A stretch of 64,000 nt of DNA from Onchidella celtica (Eukaryota > Mollusca > Gastropoda > Systellommatophora > Onchidiidae). Position numbers and translations under genes: made by a program. The notes beneath the pieces were generated by a model that was not told where the DNA came from, did no database searches, and saw only the letters and a program-made list of their open reading frames with translations. Positions 42,346 to 55,277 of this stretch are shown here, one piece after another. Numbering within the stretch: position 1 is the first letter of the stretch; every line of letters starts with the position of its first letter. The DNA is taken from the NCBI GenBank assembly GCA_963931925.1, contig OZ007571.1:11015474-11079473 (forward strand), in the 5' to 3' direction.

Positions 42346-44407
42346 ATGAATTCTGATTCTTCCTTCGATACAGTCAACGCTGTCTCGATTAAACTGCCAG
42401 AATTCTGGACAAAGTCACCGGAGGTCTGGTTCGCACGAGGAGAGGCCCAGTTCGGGACAAAGGGCATAACGAGTGATCAAACCAAATACGATTATGTCGT
42501 CAGTTCACTCAACGTCGATACAGCCGAAGAAATTCAAGCAACCCTGCTCAATCCTCTCCACCAACAGATCGGACTGGCCTGCAACGGTTTCTCGGTATCA
42601 CAGGTTTATGCCCAATATCGCTCAGGTTTTAGCTCCCCTTCATGAGCAAGCCAGCGGGAAAGGTAAAAAAATTGAGTGGGATCTGCGCTGCGAGAGGGCA
42701 TTTCAGGCAGCCAAGGAGGCCCTTAGCGGAGCGGTCTTACTTCATCATCCTCGTGCAGACGCTCCTACCAGCATTACTGTGGACGCTTCAGGCGTGGGAA
42801 TCGGTGCCCGGTTGGAACAGCTTCATGGACGGTTTTGGGTGCCTGTGGCGTTTTTCTCGCGCAAATTTTCTTCTGCTGAAACAAAATACAGTGCATTTGA
42901 TCGGGAACTTTTGGCAGCATATAGTGCTATCAAACACTTTCGTCATATTTTGGAAGGTCGGCCGTTCACATGCTACACTGACCACAAACCCCTTACTCTG
43001 GCGTTACATTCTTCGACAGACCGATCTCCACGTCAGACACGCCATTTGTCTTACATTGCGGAGTTCACGTCAGACATTCGTCACATCAAAGGCAAATTCA
43101 ACGTTGTTGCGGATGCACTTTCTCGCATCAATGCTATCTTCACGGATGGTGATCAGTCAATCAGAGATGGCTTACCTAGGGGCACATTCCTCGATTTATC
43201 TCAAGCACAGGTGGATTCCGGGGAGATGGCAGATTATGATACAGTCTGCACCGGTTTGGAGCTGCGTTATTTCACATTCGATGATGCCCGAGTGTTGTGT
43301 GATGTATCGACTGGCAATCCGAGACCTATTCTCCCTTCGACCTGGACTCTGGTAGCATTTGATAGTGTCCATAGCTTATCTCACCCAGGACAGAAGCCAA
43401 CTCAGAAGTCTATCGCGCAACGCTTTGTATGGCATGACATGAAGCGTCAGATACGACAGTGGTGCAAAGAGTGTCACGCCTGTCAGGCTTCCAAGATCTA
43501 TAGGCACACACAGGCGCCCCTCACTTCACGCCCGTTACCTGCTGCACGATTCAGGAGTCTCCACATTGACATTGTTGGTCCCTTGCCAGTCAGCCATGGT
43601 ATGTCATACCTCTTGACAATCATTGACAGGTTCACTAAATGGCCAGATGCCATTCCTTTACCAGACACTCAAGCCTCAACATGTGCATCGGCTCTCCTCC
43701 ATCACTGGGTCTCGAAGTATGGTGTTCCGGAAGACATCACAACGGACCGTGGTACTCAATTCACCTCACGCTTGTGGCAAGAGTTTAACAAGCTTTTAGG
43801 GATTGCCAGTCATAACACAACTGCCTATCACCCTCAAGCTAATGGCATGATTGAACGTGTGCATCGTCAGTTGAAGGCGTCTCTTAAGGCTCGGGTTGTT
43901 GGATCTGATTGGTACAATCAACTTCCCATTGTTCTTCTGGGCATTCGATCATCTTGGCGTGTGGACCCCGGATGCTCTCCAGCTGAGTTGGTGTATGGAA
44001 CAACACTTCGTCTTCCAGGAGAATTTTTTCAGACAAAGGACTCAACAGATTTTGTCCCAGATTCCATCTTCTTGAGACGTCTACAAGACACCATGCATAA
44101 GGTACGGCCAAGTCAAACCTCTTATCACGGCCACCAAAACAGCTATATTCCAAGCAACCTGTCCTCCACAGGTTTTGTCTATGTCCGATAGGACGCTCAC
44201 CGCAGTCCTCTTCAACGGCCATATGAGGGTCCGTAGAAAATCTTGGAAAAACATGAGAAATATTTTCTACTAGACATTCAAGGTCGCCACAACAAGATTT
44301 CCATAGACCGCCTCAAGCCAGCCTTTATTGGAAACAACGTGGAACCACTTACATCTACCACTCGGTCGGGTCGTATCACCCGTCGGCCGAGCCGGTACGA
44401 TGTCTAA
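42346..44407 (+). pseudogene. Decayed gag-pol with RT deletion
   Basis: The gag frame starts at ATG 42346 and is recognisable to about 42550. Coding similarity then jumps to the end of RT (GLQRFLG in one frame, YHRFMPNIAQ in another), so a large deletion and a second small one lie between about 42555 and 42600. From there the pol frame reads through RNase H (TVDASG; TDHKPLT; VADALSRI) and integrase. The latter has an HHCC zinc motif ending CKECHACQ, and the catalytic triad in HIDIVGPLP (43568-43570), TTDRGTQF (43745-43747) and NGMIERVH (43853-43855), with 35 residues between the last two. In-frame TAG codons at 44189-44191 and 44234-44236 break the integrase C-terminus (SRRSPLQRP-like then ILEKHEKYFLLDI) before the ancestral TAA at 44405-44407. 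Confidence 0.9.
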
Positions 44408-44479
44408 CTTCATCATTTCGCACGCGGTGTAGCGCTGAGGATAAGCGTTCACCGTGTGCTACATTGGATGGGGGGTAGA

Positions 44480-44660
44480 TGTAGAGCCAAAATAATTCGG
44501 CTCGCATCGGCGGAAATCTGGCCACCGGAAGTTGCCTGAGGAGGACTACAACGGAAGTGAGAAGGTCAGATGGCAACCGGCTGAAGAAGTGAGTACATCG
44601 TAGACTAGTTTCAAGTTAGGATTATTTAAGATCCAACTTCATCCACTTCTTAATTCTACA
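44480..44660 (+). repeat. 3' LTR, 181 bp
   Basis: Starts TGTAGAGCC directly after a purine-rich tract (44467-44479) and ends TTCTACA before the AGTA duplication. Same length as the 5' LTR, three substitutions. Confidence 0.95.
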
Positions 44661-44852
44661 AGTACATGCATACAAGTTAATGAGATGAGCTGAAAGAATA
44701 AACAATGATATAAAGGGCAAGAGGGAAAGATTGTAGATGAGAAATGAAGTGTGGAACACAGAGATCAGCAACATCATCACCACACCACCATCACCACCGC
44801 CAACAACAACAACAAGATTGCAAAACAGATCTCAATGAAACTTGACCCGCCA

Positions 44853-44915
44853 GCCAACTAGTTGGATCTCAATGAAACACAATGTTATGACGTCAGCATC
44901 CAACTGGTCGTCCCA
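44853..44915. repeat. Short dispersed repeat with hairpin, copy 1
   Basis: Block from CCAACTAGTTGGATCTCAAT through CACAATGTTATGACGTCAGC to ATCCAACTGGTCGTCCCA. GTTGGAT and ATCCAAC can pair to form a stem around the interior. A similar block occupies 63941-64000 (CGAATTGGATCTCACTGATT, CACAATATCGTGACGTCACC), about 70 percent identical by eye. Confidence 0.55.
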
Positions 44916-47721
44916 TGAAAATCGGCCAGTGTGCGCGCCTGGACTTAAACAGGACAAATAAAACACGAATTCGAGACAGAAATAAATGATACCAAATAAA
45001 AAAAAAGAACGTGTCTTTACATCCGCCAACAATTAATGTAACCAATCACTGAGTGGCTACAGCCCATAGCGCTATTCAGGTTTACACAACACATTGTGGA
45101 AGAGATGAATTGAGGTTACTGACCATTGTGGCCACACGGGACCTCTCCCTCCAGCCTGCATACAATAAACATTGTTGTCATAGCGACGACCCTGTTGATG
45201 TGTGACCTTTCACTGAACACATGTAAAAAGCGACAAATGGTATGGGTCATAAAAAAAACAACTAGTCGTGCATTAACGAGCATTAAGCGGGGAAAAACTA
45301 TCATTATGACTCTGCCAATTTCTGAACACTGTCAGACTATGGAATACCGTTTTGTCCCGTTTGCTCACGCATGAGATGGGTAATACAGTGTAGTAAAGAT
45401 TACGCATGGAACTATATATAATTTGTAAACTTTCACCAAGCTGTCATTATTTAGAGTTTAACCACAGGGCTCTCGCCACTTTCTACTGCTTATTTGACCA
45501 ATACGTCAGCCGCTGCCACCACCCTTCTCTTCACTCTCTCCCCCGATCCTACCTACCTCTGTTTTTGTTCTTATGTTTACAGCCACTGACAGCCTTGCAA
45601 CTTCTAACCCCATGTACAAAATCACGACGTAACCCTGTATCTTTGCAATCTTTAAAACCCTAAAATTACACCCTATCTGCTTTTTGGTGTTCAATAATTT
45701 AACCATTATCAAACTCTGCAGTTATCGATACCGTGAACTGATACCATTCACAATAATTTGCACCACATTATAAAGCAACAGGCTATAATTATAGTATCTG
45801 CGGCAGAACACACGTAAATATTACAGCACATGAAAGGAAGCCGTACGTGCAAAGATCCTGACACGATGCAAGTTTCACCGTCAATCCCTTGTCTAATTCT
45901 ATCTCTTTGACGCTGGGCAAAGGGCAGAGAGAGGACTTAATAGTTATATGGCTATAATCTACCATTCAGCCATGACCAGTTCAAAGAACGTGTACCTTTA
46001 CAATTGAAACTAGAGAACTCTGAAAGTCAAATCCACAAAAGAAAAGATGGCAAATCTAAAATTTAAAGATACCCTAAAACACTGTCCAGGTAAAGCCTTG
46101 TCATTTCGTTTCAAAACTATAAGATTGATTTCCCGAGGTCCCCAAATCCGACCTCAAGTTCCAGATTTAATGACCAATCTTTCATTACCAAGGTAATTTC
46201 AGGTTACCTTAAAAGGTTTCAGGCTCGGGAATCCAATATTGACTACCGGGACAATTCTCAATGAAAATACCATCAACAGTCTTTATAGTGGCACTAACGC
46301 CGGAACTTTCAAATGGATAGAGAACAAAGGCAACGACAACAAAGTCACCAGCTACAACTGACCTTCGTAGATTTCATTCATGAAGGGAACGGTGTGGCCG
46401 GGCTGCCACATTGGCTTTGATGTACGAGTACAATGGGCGCTTTAGTTTCATACGAAATAAATATGGTATTGATTCTCCACTTTGCTTTCTGATGCCGTTA
46501 ATTGAAATGTATGCTGCGGTCAAGTCTTCGTGGATGGAGCTTTTGTGCGATCAACAGCTGGGTATTTCAGGGAGTAACTAAAAGAGGAGTTTTCAATAAT
46601 TATAAGAATAAACCAGGTCACATAACGCTTGATGAAAAAGACAACATGCAAATACTAAAAAGTATGATATGTAAGCGTTATCACACTTCACTGCAAGTAT
46701 CCCCTGCTAAATTACTGGTAAGTATCTGTATAAAATAAAAAATAAAAAATAAAAAACTTCTTCATTTCAAGGGCGATGCGATTTATTCTGAATTTCTAAC
46801 TTTCAGTCACTAACTTTGAAATTGACAACACGCCCTTTTTCTGGCCAATTCGACTTTCACATTTCTTTGTTTCGTGACAGTTTTATCCACCATGTCGAGG
46901 ACTTGACTCAGACGCCACAAGCACGGAAGACAACACTGAAGACTTAACGTTACACCACAGGCCCATTTCGTCTCCAGCTGGCCCAGGGACAGTTGGCTAA
47001 GCCTGGCCTTCAACAAGTACACAGCATTACGTCAATGGGACAGAAGTATCACCCTGAGGTATTGCAAATACCAGTAGTTAATGAATCAGAAGATCTGCTC
47101 TGCTTCACTGTAGCCTCGGTCTTTGTAGTCTTTGTTTCCTTTTTCGCCCCGGAGGATTTGGCCTGGACTTCGCTGTAACAGCCAAGTGGTTCAAGAATTC
47201 ATGCCATGCTTGAAAAAGAAAGGGATTCCGCCCAAGGTCTGGTCAGAGTTTTTTTCTTTTTTCAACCTGGAATTCAATGTGAAATGTAAAAAGTAACTAA
47301 TGGAAATCTGATGTCATTTTGACGAAGTGACCTGGAAAACACTTGGCATTTGAATTGTCTAATTAAATCAATGGGACTGACCATCACTTCTAGACATAAG
47401 GTTTGGGGACACTTTCGCAGTGAAATAAATAACTTTTCAGAGACACCATCCAAATATTTTTAGCTAAATAAAAAAAAAAAAGCTAGATTTTCCACTTCAA
47501 TCAAGATCAAACTAAGGTCTGTGTAGCAGAAATTGTTGTTCATTCAACAGCGTTTATTGCGGAGTAGTGCCGGTCATCCAGTTCTTCTTAGCCGGTCAGG
47601 GGAATGCCGACTTCATAAAGTTTGAGCAAAAAAATCTTCTGGGAGATCATAATTATATTCAGGAGAAATCAGATGAATTACTGGTGGCAGTCGGGTATGA
47701 TCTGAATCAGATGAAGCATAA
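44916..47721. other. No gene seen
   Basis: Non-coding sequence with an AAATAAA-type run near 46734-46756. Small open frames have no recognisable content. Confidence 0.5.
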
Positions 47722-47790
47722 TGCCCTCTGAGCTCTTCTGGTAGGGCAAATGCCCTAGGGGCGAAGTCCTCGAGTTTGATTCCCATTCAC
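47722..47790 (+). mobile_element. tRNA-like SINE head (tentative)
   Basis: GCCCTCTGAGCTCTTCTGGT then AGGGC resembles a Pol III A box (TGAGCTCTTCTGGTAGGGC, 47729-47747). GAGTTTGATTCCC (47772 onward) resembles a B box. Spacing is tRNA-like. There is no anticodon-arm quality to suggest a working tRNA, so a SINE or tRNA pseudogene is likelier. The body and 3' end were not defined. Confidence 0.45.
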
Positions 47791-48375
47791 TGACTATATT
47801 TTCGGGATGAGATCATCTTTACTCTCCAATCTCTTCTTAGTTGTACAACTGTTTGCAGGTTTTTCAGACTAAGGCCTGTGGTATAATTTAGGCATACCTG
47901 GTCCACTATCTGTCAGAAATATAAGATGATCGTTTATTCTGAAACATCCACCGACAGTTACAGAAACATCTATGTGTGAACAGATTTTCCCTGTAAGTCA
48001 CACTCATAGAATGATGTACTCTGCAACAACAACAACAACGTCAAGCAGCGTTAATTTGGCGCTCTATAATTCGTACCGACTCAATATGTTGACGAGCGCG
48101 ACCTCCCTGAAGTGAAACAGTGTCTGATAACATTTTTAAGCACCCGTTTCACACCCATTTCTGATGTCATTACAGTATCGAAGTCTCCGGATTGCCAGTA
48201 ACTTGCTGGAAAATCACTGATTCTTTGCTAATGGACGCCAGTTGTTTGCCAAAGGCTCGAGTTGTCGGTCATTGTCTATTAGTATTACTGATATCTCTTT
48301 CGCGTCACCCTACCGCTGTTTCACTCTCCCTAGACCTAGACACAGACAGACATACAGACAGACAGACAGGCGGGC

Positions 48376-48454
<79 letters not shown>

Positions 48455-48463
48455 CAAGCAGAC

Positions 48464-48553
<90 letters not shown>
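48376..48553. repeat. (GATA)n microsatellite
   Basis: About 178 bp of AGAT units with a few ACAG/AGC variants. It is inverted with respect to the TATC array that begins 279 bp further on. Confidence 0.97.
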
Positions 48554-48832
48554 CAAGAAAAATACAAAAAACCCTTGCATTTCCCCTTCTGTCGTCTTGC
48601 ATCATACAGCCAAATTCCTTCATTCTCTCCAGTCTACTGAGCATCTTAGTCTATGGGTCGTTGTTGTTCCATTTTTATCTGGGTATTTTGTCATTCAGGT
48701 TTTTCTCTCCTGCACTGTTTATCCATATGTCAAGGATGATTCACGTCCCGCACTAGATGAGATGGAAATGTTTTAGTTATCCGGGTGATCTTTTGTCTTT
48801 CCTCTTACCTGCGTCACTTTTGGATGATAAAC

Positions 48833-49507
<675 letters not shown>

Positions 49508-50564
49508 ACAAGTTTGATAATGAAATAAAAAAACAGGATTCAGAAACAAGCCAACTGCTATGATACGAAAGAAAATGCAACTCATGGATCTCCTACAGCT
49601 CCGTCTTCCACCTTCTCCCCACAGAAAACTCCCTCAGTGGATCAGAATTAGGTCAGATTCCAGACAACTGGAGTTTCTCTTGACCCACATTTTTTTTTTT
49701 TTTTCGCGGAGGAAAAGGATCACGCAAAAGGCATGGGAGGTCCGCCCCCAGGGGACAGTTGTATGACATTGATTAAGGTTTATCGTATAAACGAAGGAAG
49801 AGAAGGGGGAATATAGTAGTCTCCAAAGTTTCCCAACTGCCCTTTTGTTTCAGTGGCTGGCGAGTTTAGATCTTCATTGACTTACTGACTCACTCTCTAC
49901 AACGATTATCTTATGGCGCGGGCTATGCTCTATCTTCAGACATTTTACCACATCTATGATGGAGAGTTCGTAACAACTTAAGTTCACCTTAAATGTTAAG
50001 TTGAAACTGAGGAAGTCGAAATATAAAACACTGTGACGTTTAAAAATAAAATAAAATAAAATAATAATGCTCATTTTCATTCAGAAAAGAAATAATTGGA
50101 ATATTAAATACTTTTACTTTAAACGGTTTTTTTATTTCGAGTCGTACGGTCGGAGTTTTAATCTTTTGATTTGTGGCGTTTAGATCCCGAACTTTAAAAT
50201 TACCTTAAACCATTTCAGCCAGTCGTCAATGACAGGCTCCGTCTTTACAGCCGAGTAACCCTCTGGCATTGTTGGAACAAATACTTGGAAGATAACAGAG
50301 GGTATTGTAAATACCTTGCGTACCCAGTAGACTGACGCTGAGATGTTCAACATTTTTGGCTTTACATTAAATGAGGAAAACAGTTGTTACTAATACTGTG
50401 GAGTTATCTTGTGAATGCTGCTCTCAACTGCTTTACCTTGGCTGAAGTAGACAACACTTAAACCACACTTAGTTATATGAACTCTCTGAACTTGTGTTAG
50501 TCGGTGGGGTATACCGTGTGTTATAATCGTGGAATGACTTTAAGCAGGAAGTGAGAGAAAGAAA
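49508..50564. other. No gene seen
   Basis: Non-coding sequence with a 16-bp T-run near 49689 and ATAAA repeats near 50044-50065. Confidence 0.5.
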
Positions 50565-50721
50565 CTTAAAGAAAATGACACATCGAAAATATGGCATGAC
50601 GCACACATCAGAACCGAAACTACTTAAAAAGAATGACAATTCGAAATACGGCATGACGCACACGTCAGAACCGAGACTACTCGCGTTATGAGTGAGCGCT
50701 CTACCAACTGGACTATTGAGC
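50565..50721 (-). mobile_element. tRNA-derived SINE-like unit with tandem tail
   Basis: On the minus strand GCTCAATAGTCCAGTTGGTA then GAGCGC contains a good A box, TAGTCCAGTTGGTAGAGC (50715-50698). CTCGGTTCTGACG (50675-50663) is a weak B box. Downstream a block of about 57 bp containing GTGTGCGTCATGCC is present twice in tandem (about 50678-50622 and 50622-50565), about 85 percent identical by eye. The duplicated block includes the B-box region. A decayed tRNA gene is the alternative. Confidence 0.5.
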
Positions 50722-53700
50722 AGCTAGTAGAATGAGCTACTGAATCGAAACAACCCAGATCGCCACAAGTCTGTGTCCAAATGTTTGGTGAATATAATAA
50801 TTATTGTTATCTTGGAAAAGCCTTTGTGAATGTTGTATCGCACAAACAAGGCTTCTCCTTTATTTAATCTGCACACGGGAATAAACGGGTCACTGAGAAC
50901 TGACATTTCATCAGTTGAAAAATAGTTTGATGTTATCTGGAGCTTAGAATTAGCTTAAAGAATTGAAAATAAAAGGGTGAATCTTCGGGAGATTCAAAAA
51001 GTGATTACAGATAAAAACTATTGTTCGTATCGTCATTAACGCTTTGGTTTTGCCATCACCTATTTCAGAAATTGGGAAGCTGTTTCGATTTCTCAGATCT
51101 CCAGCTGGTAAAAACTACCAGCTAAAGTCTAATGCAACAACAACTTGTTCTGTTTGTTGTGTTTGTCCGCTTTTGGTCATTTTTACGAGGAGAATAGCCA
51201 CACAAATCATCAGCTCACATTTTGATCACAGGAACTACGGTAGAAAATGTGAGTAAGAATCTCAACAACTAAAGCAACCACAAACGCTAATATTGACCAA
51301 TGGACAGTGCACACGCAGACAATCTAAGCAAAGATTTGCAATCACAAGAAATAAAGACACGACTTTCACCAGCAAAACTCACATCACCAGTAGCCAGAAA
51401 ACAAAAATGGACGCAATGGGTGTTCACAAGCGCCAAACACACGTCTTAAAACTGCAAACGTTTTAAGAATATGACCACAAGCCGAGATGGAAGAAAACTG
51501 CAATAAATATGCCGGCCACACATGCTTATGAGTTAATGTTATCTGTGGAGGTGACACACTATCTGATCAAACACAGAGAGAGGCAGTAAATCTCCTGGAA
51601 ATCAGCTTCAGATTGTCACTCGATCGCAAGCAGTGGTTGGGAACTTCATGGAATCTAATCTGCTTGGCGGTCATGTCGACATATTTCATGTACACGTGCA
51701 TCATTGATTCGTCACGAACAGCTGTGATAGAATCTATGGGGATGAAATATTTCATTTCTTCAGTAATAGCATTTATGAAATGGTTCGTGAAATAATATCC
51801 CACGAGTTGCGCAATTGCGTCGCGTCTTTTGGTGAAACTGAAATCGGACTGACAATTCAGCGCAGCACGAGGCATGTGACGTACTAAAACAGAGGCTAGA
51901 TAAACTAACTAACCGCAAAATACAAATCAAATCATAAAGTAATACCTTTTTTTTCCTAAGAAAACAAAAAAAAAAATCTGGCAAGGAGTGAATTTTTCAT
52001 TCCCGGGAATTTGCTGGCTTCACACGATGAAGTATTGTTAAGGCCAAGCTCGGACGTTCTTTTGTTTTTCTGCAGCAACAATGATCCTTCCCTGTGATCT
52101 AACTCCCGTTGGATATTAATATCCCCCCCCCCCCTCCTTGTATTTGTATCATAAAATTGTCAAAACCTCCTTAAAATCCTAAAAAGCAAGTAACTCTTGC
52201 CTGTGTGTATGTCACGCCAGATTTTAGATTCCTCCATACCTTAAAAGTTATGACTCAGACAGTGGCTGGAGACATGTCAAATTGTTGGTAAAACACTGGA
52301 CAATAAAACACAACTACGAATCAGCTAAACAACAACGTGTGTAAAGATTTAGCCCAGAATACAAGTGTGACAGAAGAGAATTTAACAGCGCAGGTTCGTT
52401 CTGTAGCTGTCTACAAATCTCAAGCCTGAAATTCCTGATTTTCGTTCTAAAAATGACGGTGAAGCTTTATAAAAGGTTTCATTGCTGGATTATGACAAAA
52501 ACCGAGACATTTATTGGTTGAGAAATGTTTTTAGTATCCATAAAAACATAAACCCCATTTTCGCAAACACAAAACGCTTACCCAAGCTTGTGGACATAAT
52601 CACTGTTATTAACATACTATCAGTAATTGAACCCGTGCTCTACCAAACAGTCGTAAAACAACCAAACAGAGCGGAAACAGTTTGTAAGGAGAGGTCAAGG
52701 GTATGGATTACAAGTTCAAAGGATTTCGCGAGCACGCATCCACCACAACATAGTTTTACAATCTCTGGACGAGACGATACCGGGGGCGAAAAGTCAATCA
52801 CTTGGAAACGACAGCATGAAAAAGCTAAGCTGACTTTCAAAGAGAGCCCTGAAATATTGTCGGTCGTAGATGTGAAACTAATCTGGATTAAACTCCAATT
52901 TGGTGAAATTAAGGGACGCAATAAACTCAAGGATAGCCTCCACTGACACCCCTGACCTGTGGATGAAGTAAGGGGTAGATTGAAAATTACCGATTGCGAA
53001 GATAAATGCCGTAATATGAGGATAGAATTAAATGGATAAAAGAATGGCGTAATATTTCAGTGGAATAAAGATCTATCTGCCCCTAGACGAAATCAACTAA
53101 TTGTTTAGTGTTTTTCACTGAGCCTATTTTTAAAATCAAAGTGTCTTTTAAATATTGGAACTGACATTTTCTTAAACAACTAACGCCGTGGAGTTGGATC
53201 ATTCTTTTTTTTTTTTTCGTGGGCACACTGTCTTATTTTCCCATTGGCTCCCTCGGTCGTTGTACATGAGGTCTACGGTAAGGAATAGATTGGCTTGGTG
53301 GTGGTGAAATACTGAAGAGACGTGACCATAGCGCTGAAGATGCAGACACCGGGGCACAAAGAGAATTACATCTACACTTATTTCATTACGTGACTTGCCT
53401 GCTGTGTGCCCGGTTCTCCCGGCCCTTGTGCCCGGCCAAGGAAATGAAGATGATTGAGCCCCGTCCGCTCTGTGCTGGGTGGGCAGAAAATCAATTATCC
53501 TACAATTAATCATTGAGAAAGTTTGTCTACTTTTACACTGTCAGCTCTTTTATTCGTCCTGTCTTCTCTTTCCCCTTTTCTTCAATGATTCTTTTTCATC
53601 CACCAACCCCTGTGCTTTATTTACCTGTCCTCTCTTGTTTCTTTCTGTCACCCTTTCTTCCTTGGTTGCACCTTCCTTTGCATCGTTCTTCCATCTCACC

Positions 53701-53724
53701 TTTAATCATTCCATTTTCCTCCTA
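50722..53724. other. No gene seen; pyrimidine-rich right end
   Basis: Non-coding AT-rich sequence with a T-run near 53205-53218. A 154-codon open frame at 52482-52946 has no recognisable domain. From about 53530 the plus strand becomes strongly pyrimidine-rich; this tract continues on the far side of the next element. Confidence 0.5.
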
Positions 53725-53729
53725 CCGTT

Positions 53730-54921
53730 TGTCACAAATCCCAGACTGGGAGATGTAATAGTTTATGACAGGACGACAATCACGAACAAACAAGTTTAAC
53801 ACTTAACAAAACAACCCATCAGACTCACAAATTTATTAAACATAATTATACATATAATAGCGCAATTACATACATTATATTATTGAAATGACTGCCGTAC
53901 AACGGCCTTATTCTCACACACACTCTCCCTCGGATCCACAATCCGGTAGTTACTCCTAAAGGCACTTCGGCCTCAGCCTCTCCCCTCAGGGTCTTAATAG
54001 TACATTAATGATTCACTGGCACCGCAGTCTCTCAATATCACCTTCCTATTGTCATACACCTTAGCACTCCCCTAGCACCTCAGCAGGGCAATAACACATT
54101 ATTATTTCCATAGCCATCAACATGGCAACAACATAATATCAGTTCACTAGCCTATCAACATGGCAACAATATAGTATCTCAGTCACTCTCATATCTACGT
54201 CCCTGTCCGTGACCTGACTGCCACGACCTTATGTGCCTCCACTGTCCTACACTGACAGCCTCACTTCTGGCCTATGTGTGGCCTCCGGCCCTATGCTGGC
54301 CTATCCCCTGTGCTCATCGAGGTGGCTCTGCGGCCCGTCCCCGACACCTACAAGAATAACATTACATTGGTATAATACCCTACCATTTCTATTCACTCCA
54401 CCTCTCCTTACAACCCATGAGCGTACACACACTAGTTCACCTTTCACTCACCACACATCTTACGGTAACACACTTCCATCGGAGTACACACTACTCACTC
54501 GCGCTACAAATCCATGAACTCACTTTCATCTATCGCTCATGGCGCACATTGCTATATCCAATATCAAGGACTTCCACATTCCTCACATATACTTATTCAC
54601 ATCATGGTAATAGACGAATATAATATAATACATCAATCATAATAATCAATCAACGTTCTACATACCAGTCATAACTGGAAAGACTCTCACTAGTCTTCTC
54701 GACTGCTTCCCCTTTATGTCCGCCCGATGGGCTTTTATTCACAGGTCCGATCCCTAGGACCTTCTAACTTGCAGTGATAGTAATACCGCGCTTTCGCCTC
54801 CTTCAGACCCCGCCCCCACTACTCACAACAGCACGCTTAACTTGCTGTCTACTGTGAGCCTTTCTTACTCTACACCCGCTCTGTAGCAATCCCCTTAATT
54901 GCACTCACTCCACTCGTGACA
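53730..54921 (-). repeat. 3' LTR (left copy), 1192 bp
   Basis: Terminal dinucleotides TG/CA with the longer inverted ends TGTCAC/GTGACA. Same length as the right copy, offset exactly 7134 bp, with no indel. In element orientation an AATAAAAG box (54738-54731) could be the core promoter, as in murine gammaretroviral LTRs, and AATAAA at 53837-53832 could be the poly(A) signal. That would imply a long R region. The antisense 60-95 codon frames in the LTR are not considered genes. Confidence 0.96.
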
Positions 54922-54942
54922 TCATCCCCCACCCCAAAAAAA
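54922..54942 (-). other. Polypurine tract
   Basis: On the minus strand a T-run, then GGGGTGGGGGATGA directly abuts the TGTCAC start of the 3' LTR. This is the expected place and composition for the plus-strand primer. Confidence 0.8.
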
Positions 54943-55277
54943 TTAATGCAATTAATTTCAAATCGCATCAAGATGACTGTCAACGAGTGAGCGTGAGCAA
55001 TACCTACACTAAAAAAACTGACCTAGCAGTTCCCCTAGTATATAGAATACCGAAATCAGGGGAAAATATGGGGATCAATATGGCCTGCAATATGCGTATA
55101 TGTGTCACATCATGAATAGCTAACTAACCACCATATCTAATACAGAATCAAAAACCATTCAACCTATCAACCATTCTTCATATCATATTTATAATGTCAA
55201 TATTTTAAAGTCGACTCATTCACACAGATCCTGTCAATGTTCCTGTCCTCCGATGTATAAGCTCCTGAAATCTTCCC

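Larger units (their letters stand above)
42137..44660 (+). mobile_element. Deleted Ty3/gypsy (CsRn1-like) LTR retrotransposon
   Basis: A 2524-bp element flanked by 4-bp AGTA duplications (42133-42136, 44661-44664). Its two 181-bp LTRs begin TGTAGAG and end TTCTACA and differ at three positions by eye (about 1.7 percent). A primer site matching the tRNA-Trp 3' end follows the 5' LTR, and a G-rich tract (GATGGGGGGTAGA) precedes the 3' LTR. The tRNA-Trp primer and the gag opening (SIKLPEFWTKSPEVWFARGE) suggest the CsRn1-like lineage, by family knowledge. The interior lacks the rest of gag, protease and nearly all of RT, so mobility would need proteins in trans. Confidence 0.92.

Noticed and set aside
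52482..52946. 154-codon plus-strand open frame
   Set aside because: No domain, no splice context, no conserved motif visible; long chance frames are expected in 64 kb.
54233..54517. 94-codon plus-strand frame repeated at 61367-61651
   Set aside because: Antisense frame inside both LTRs; duplicated only because the LTRs are; no recognisable protein.
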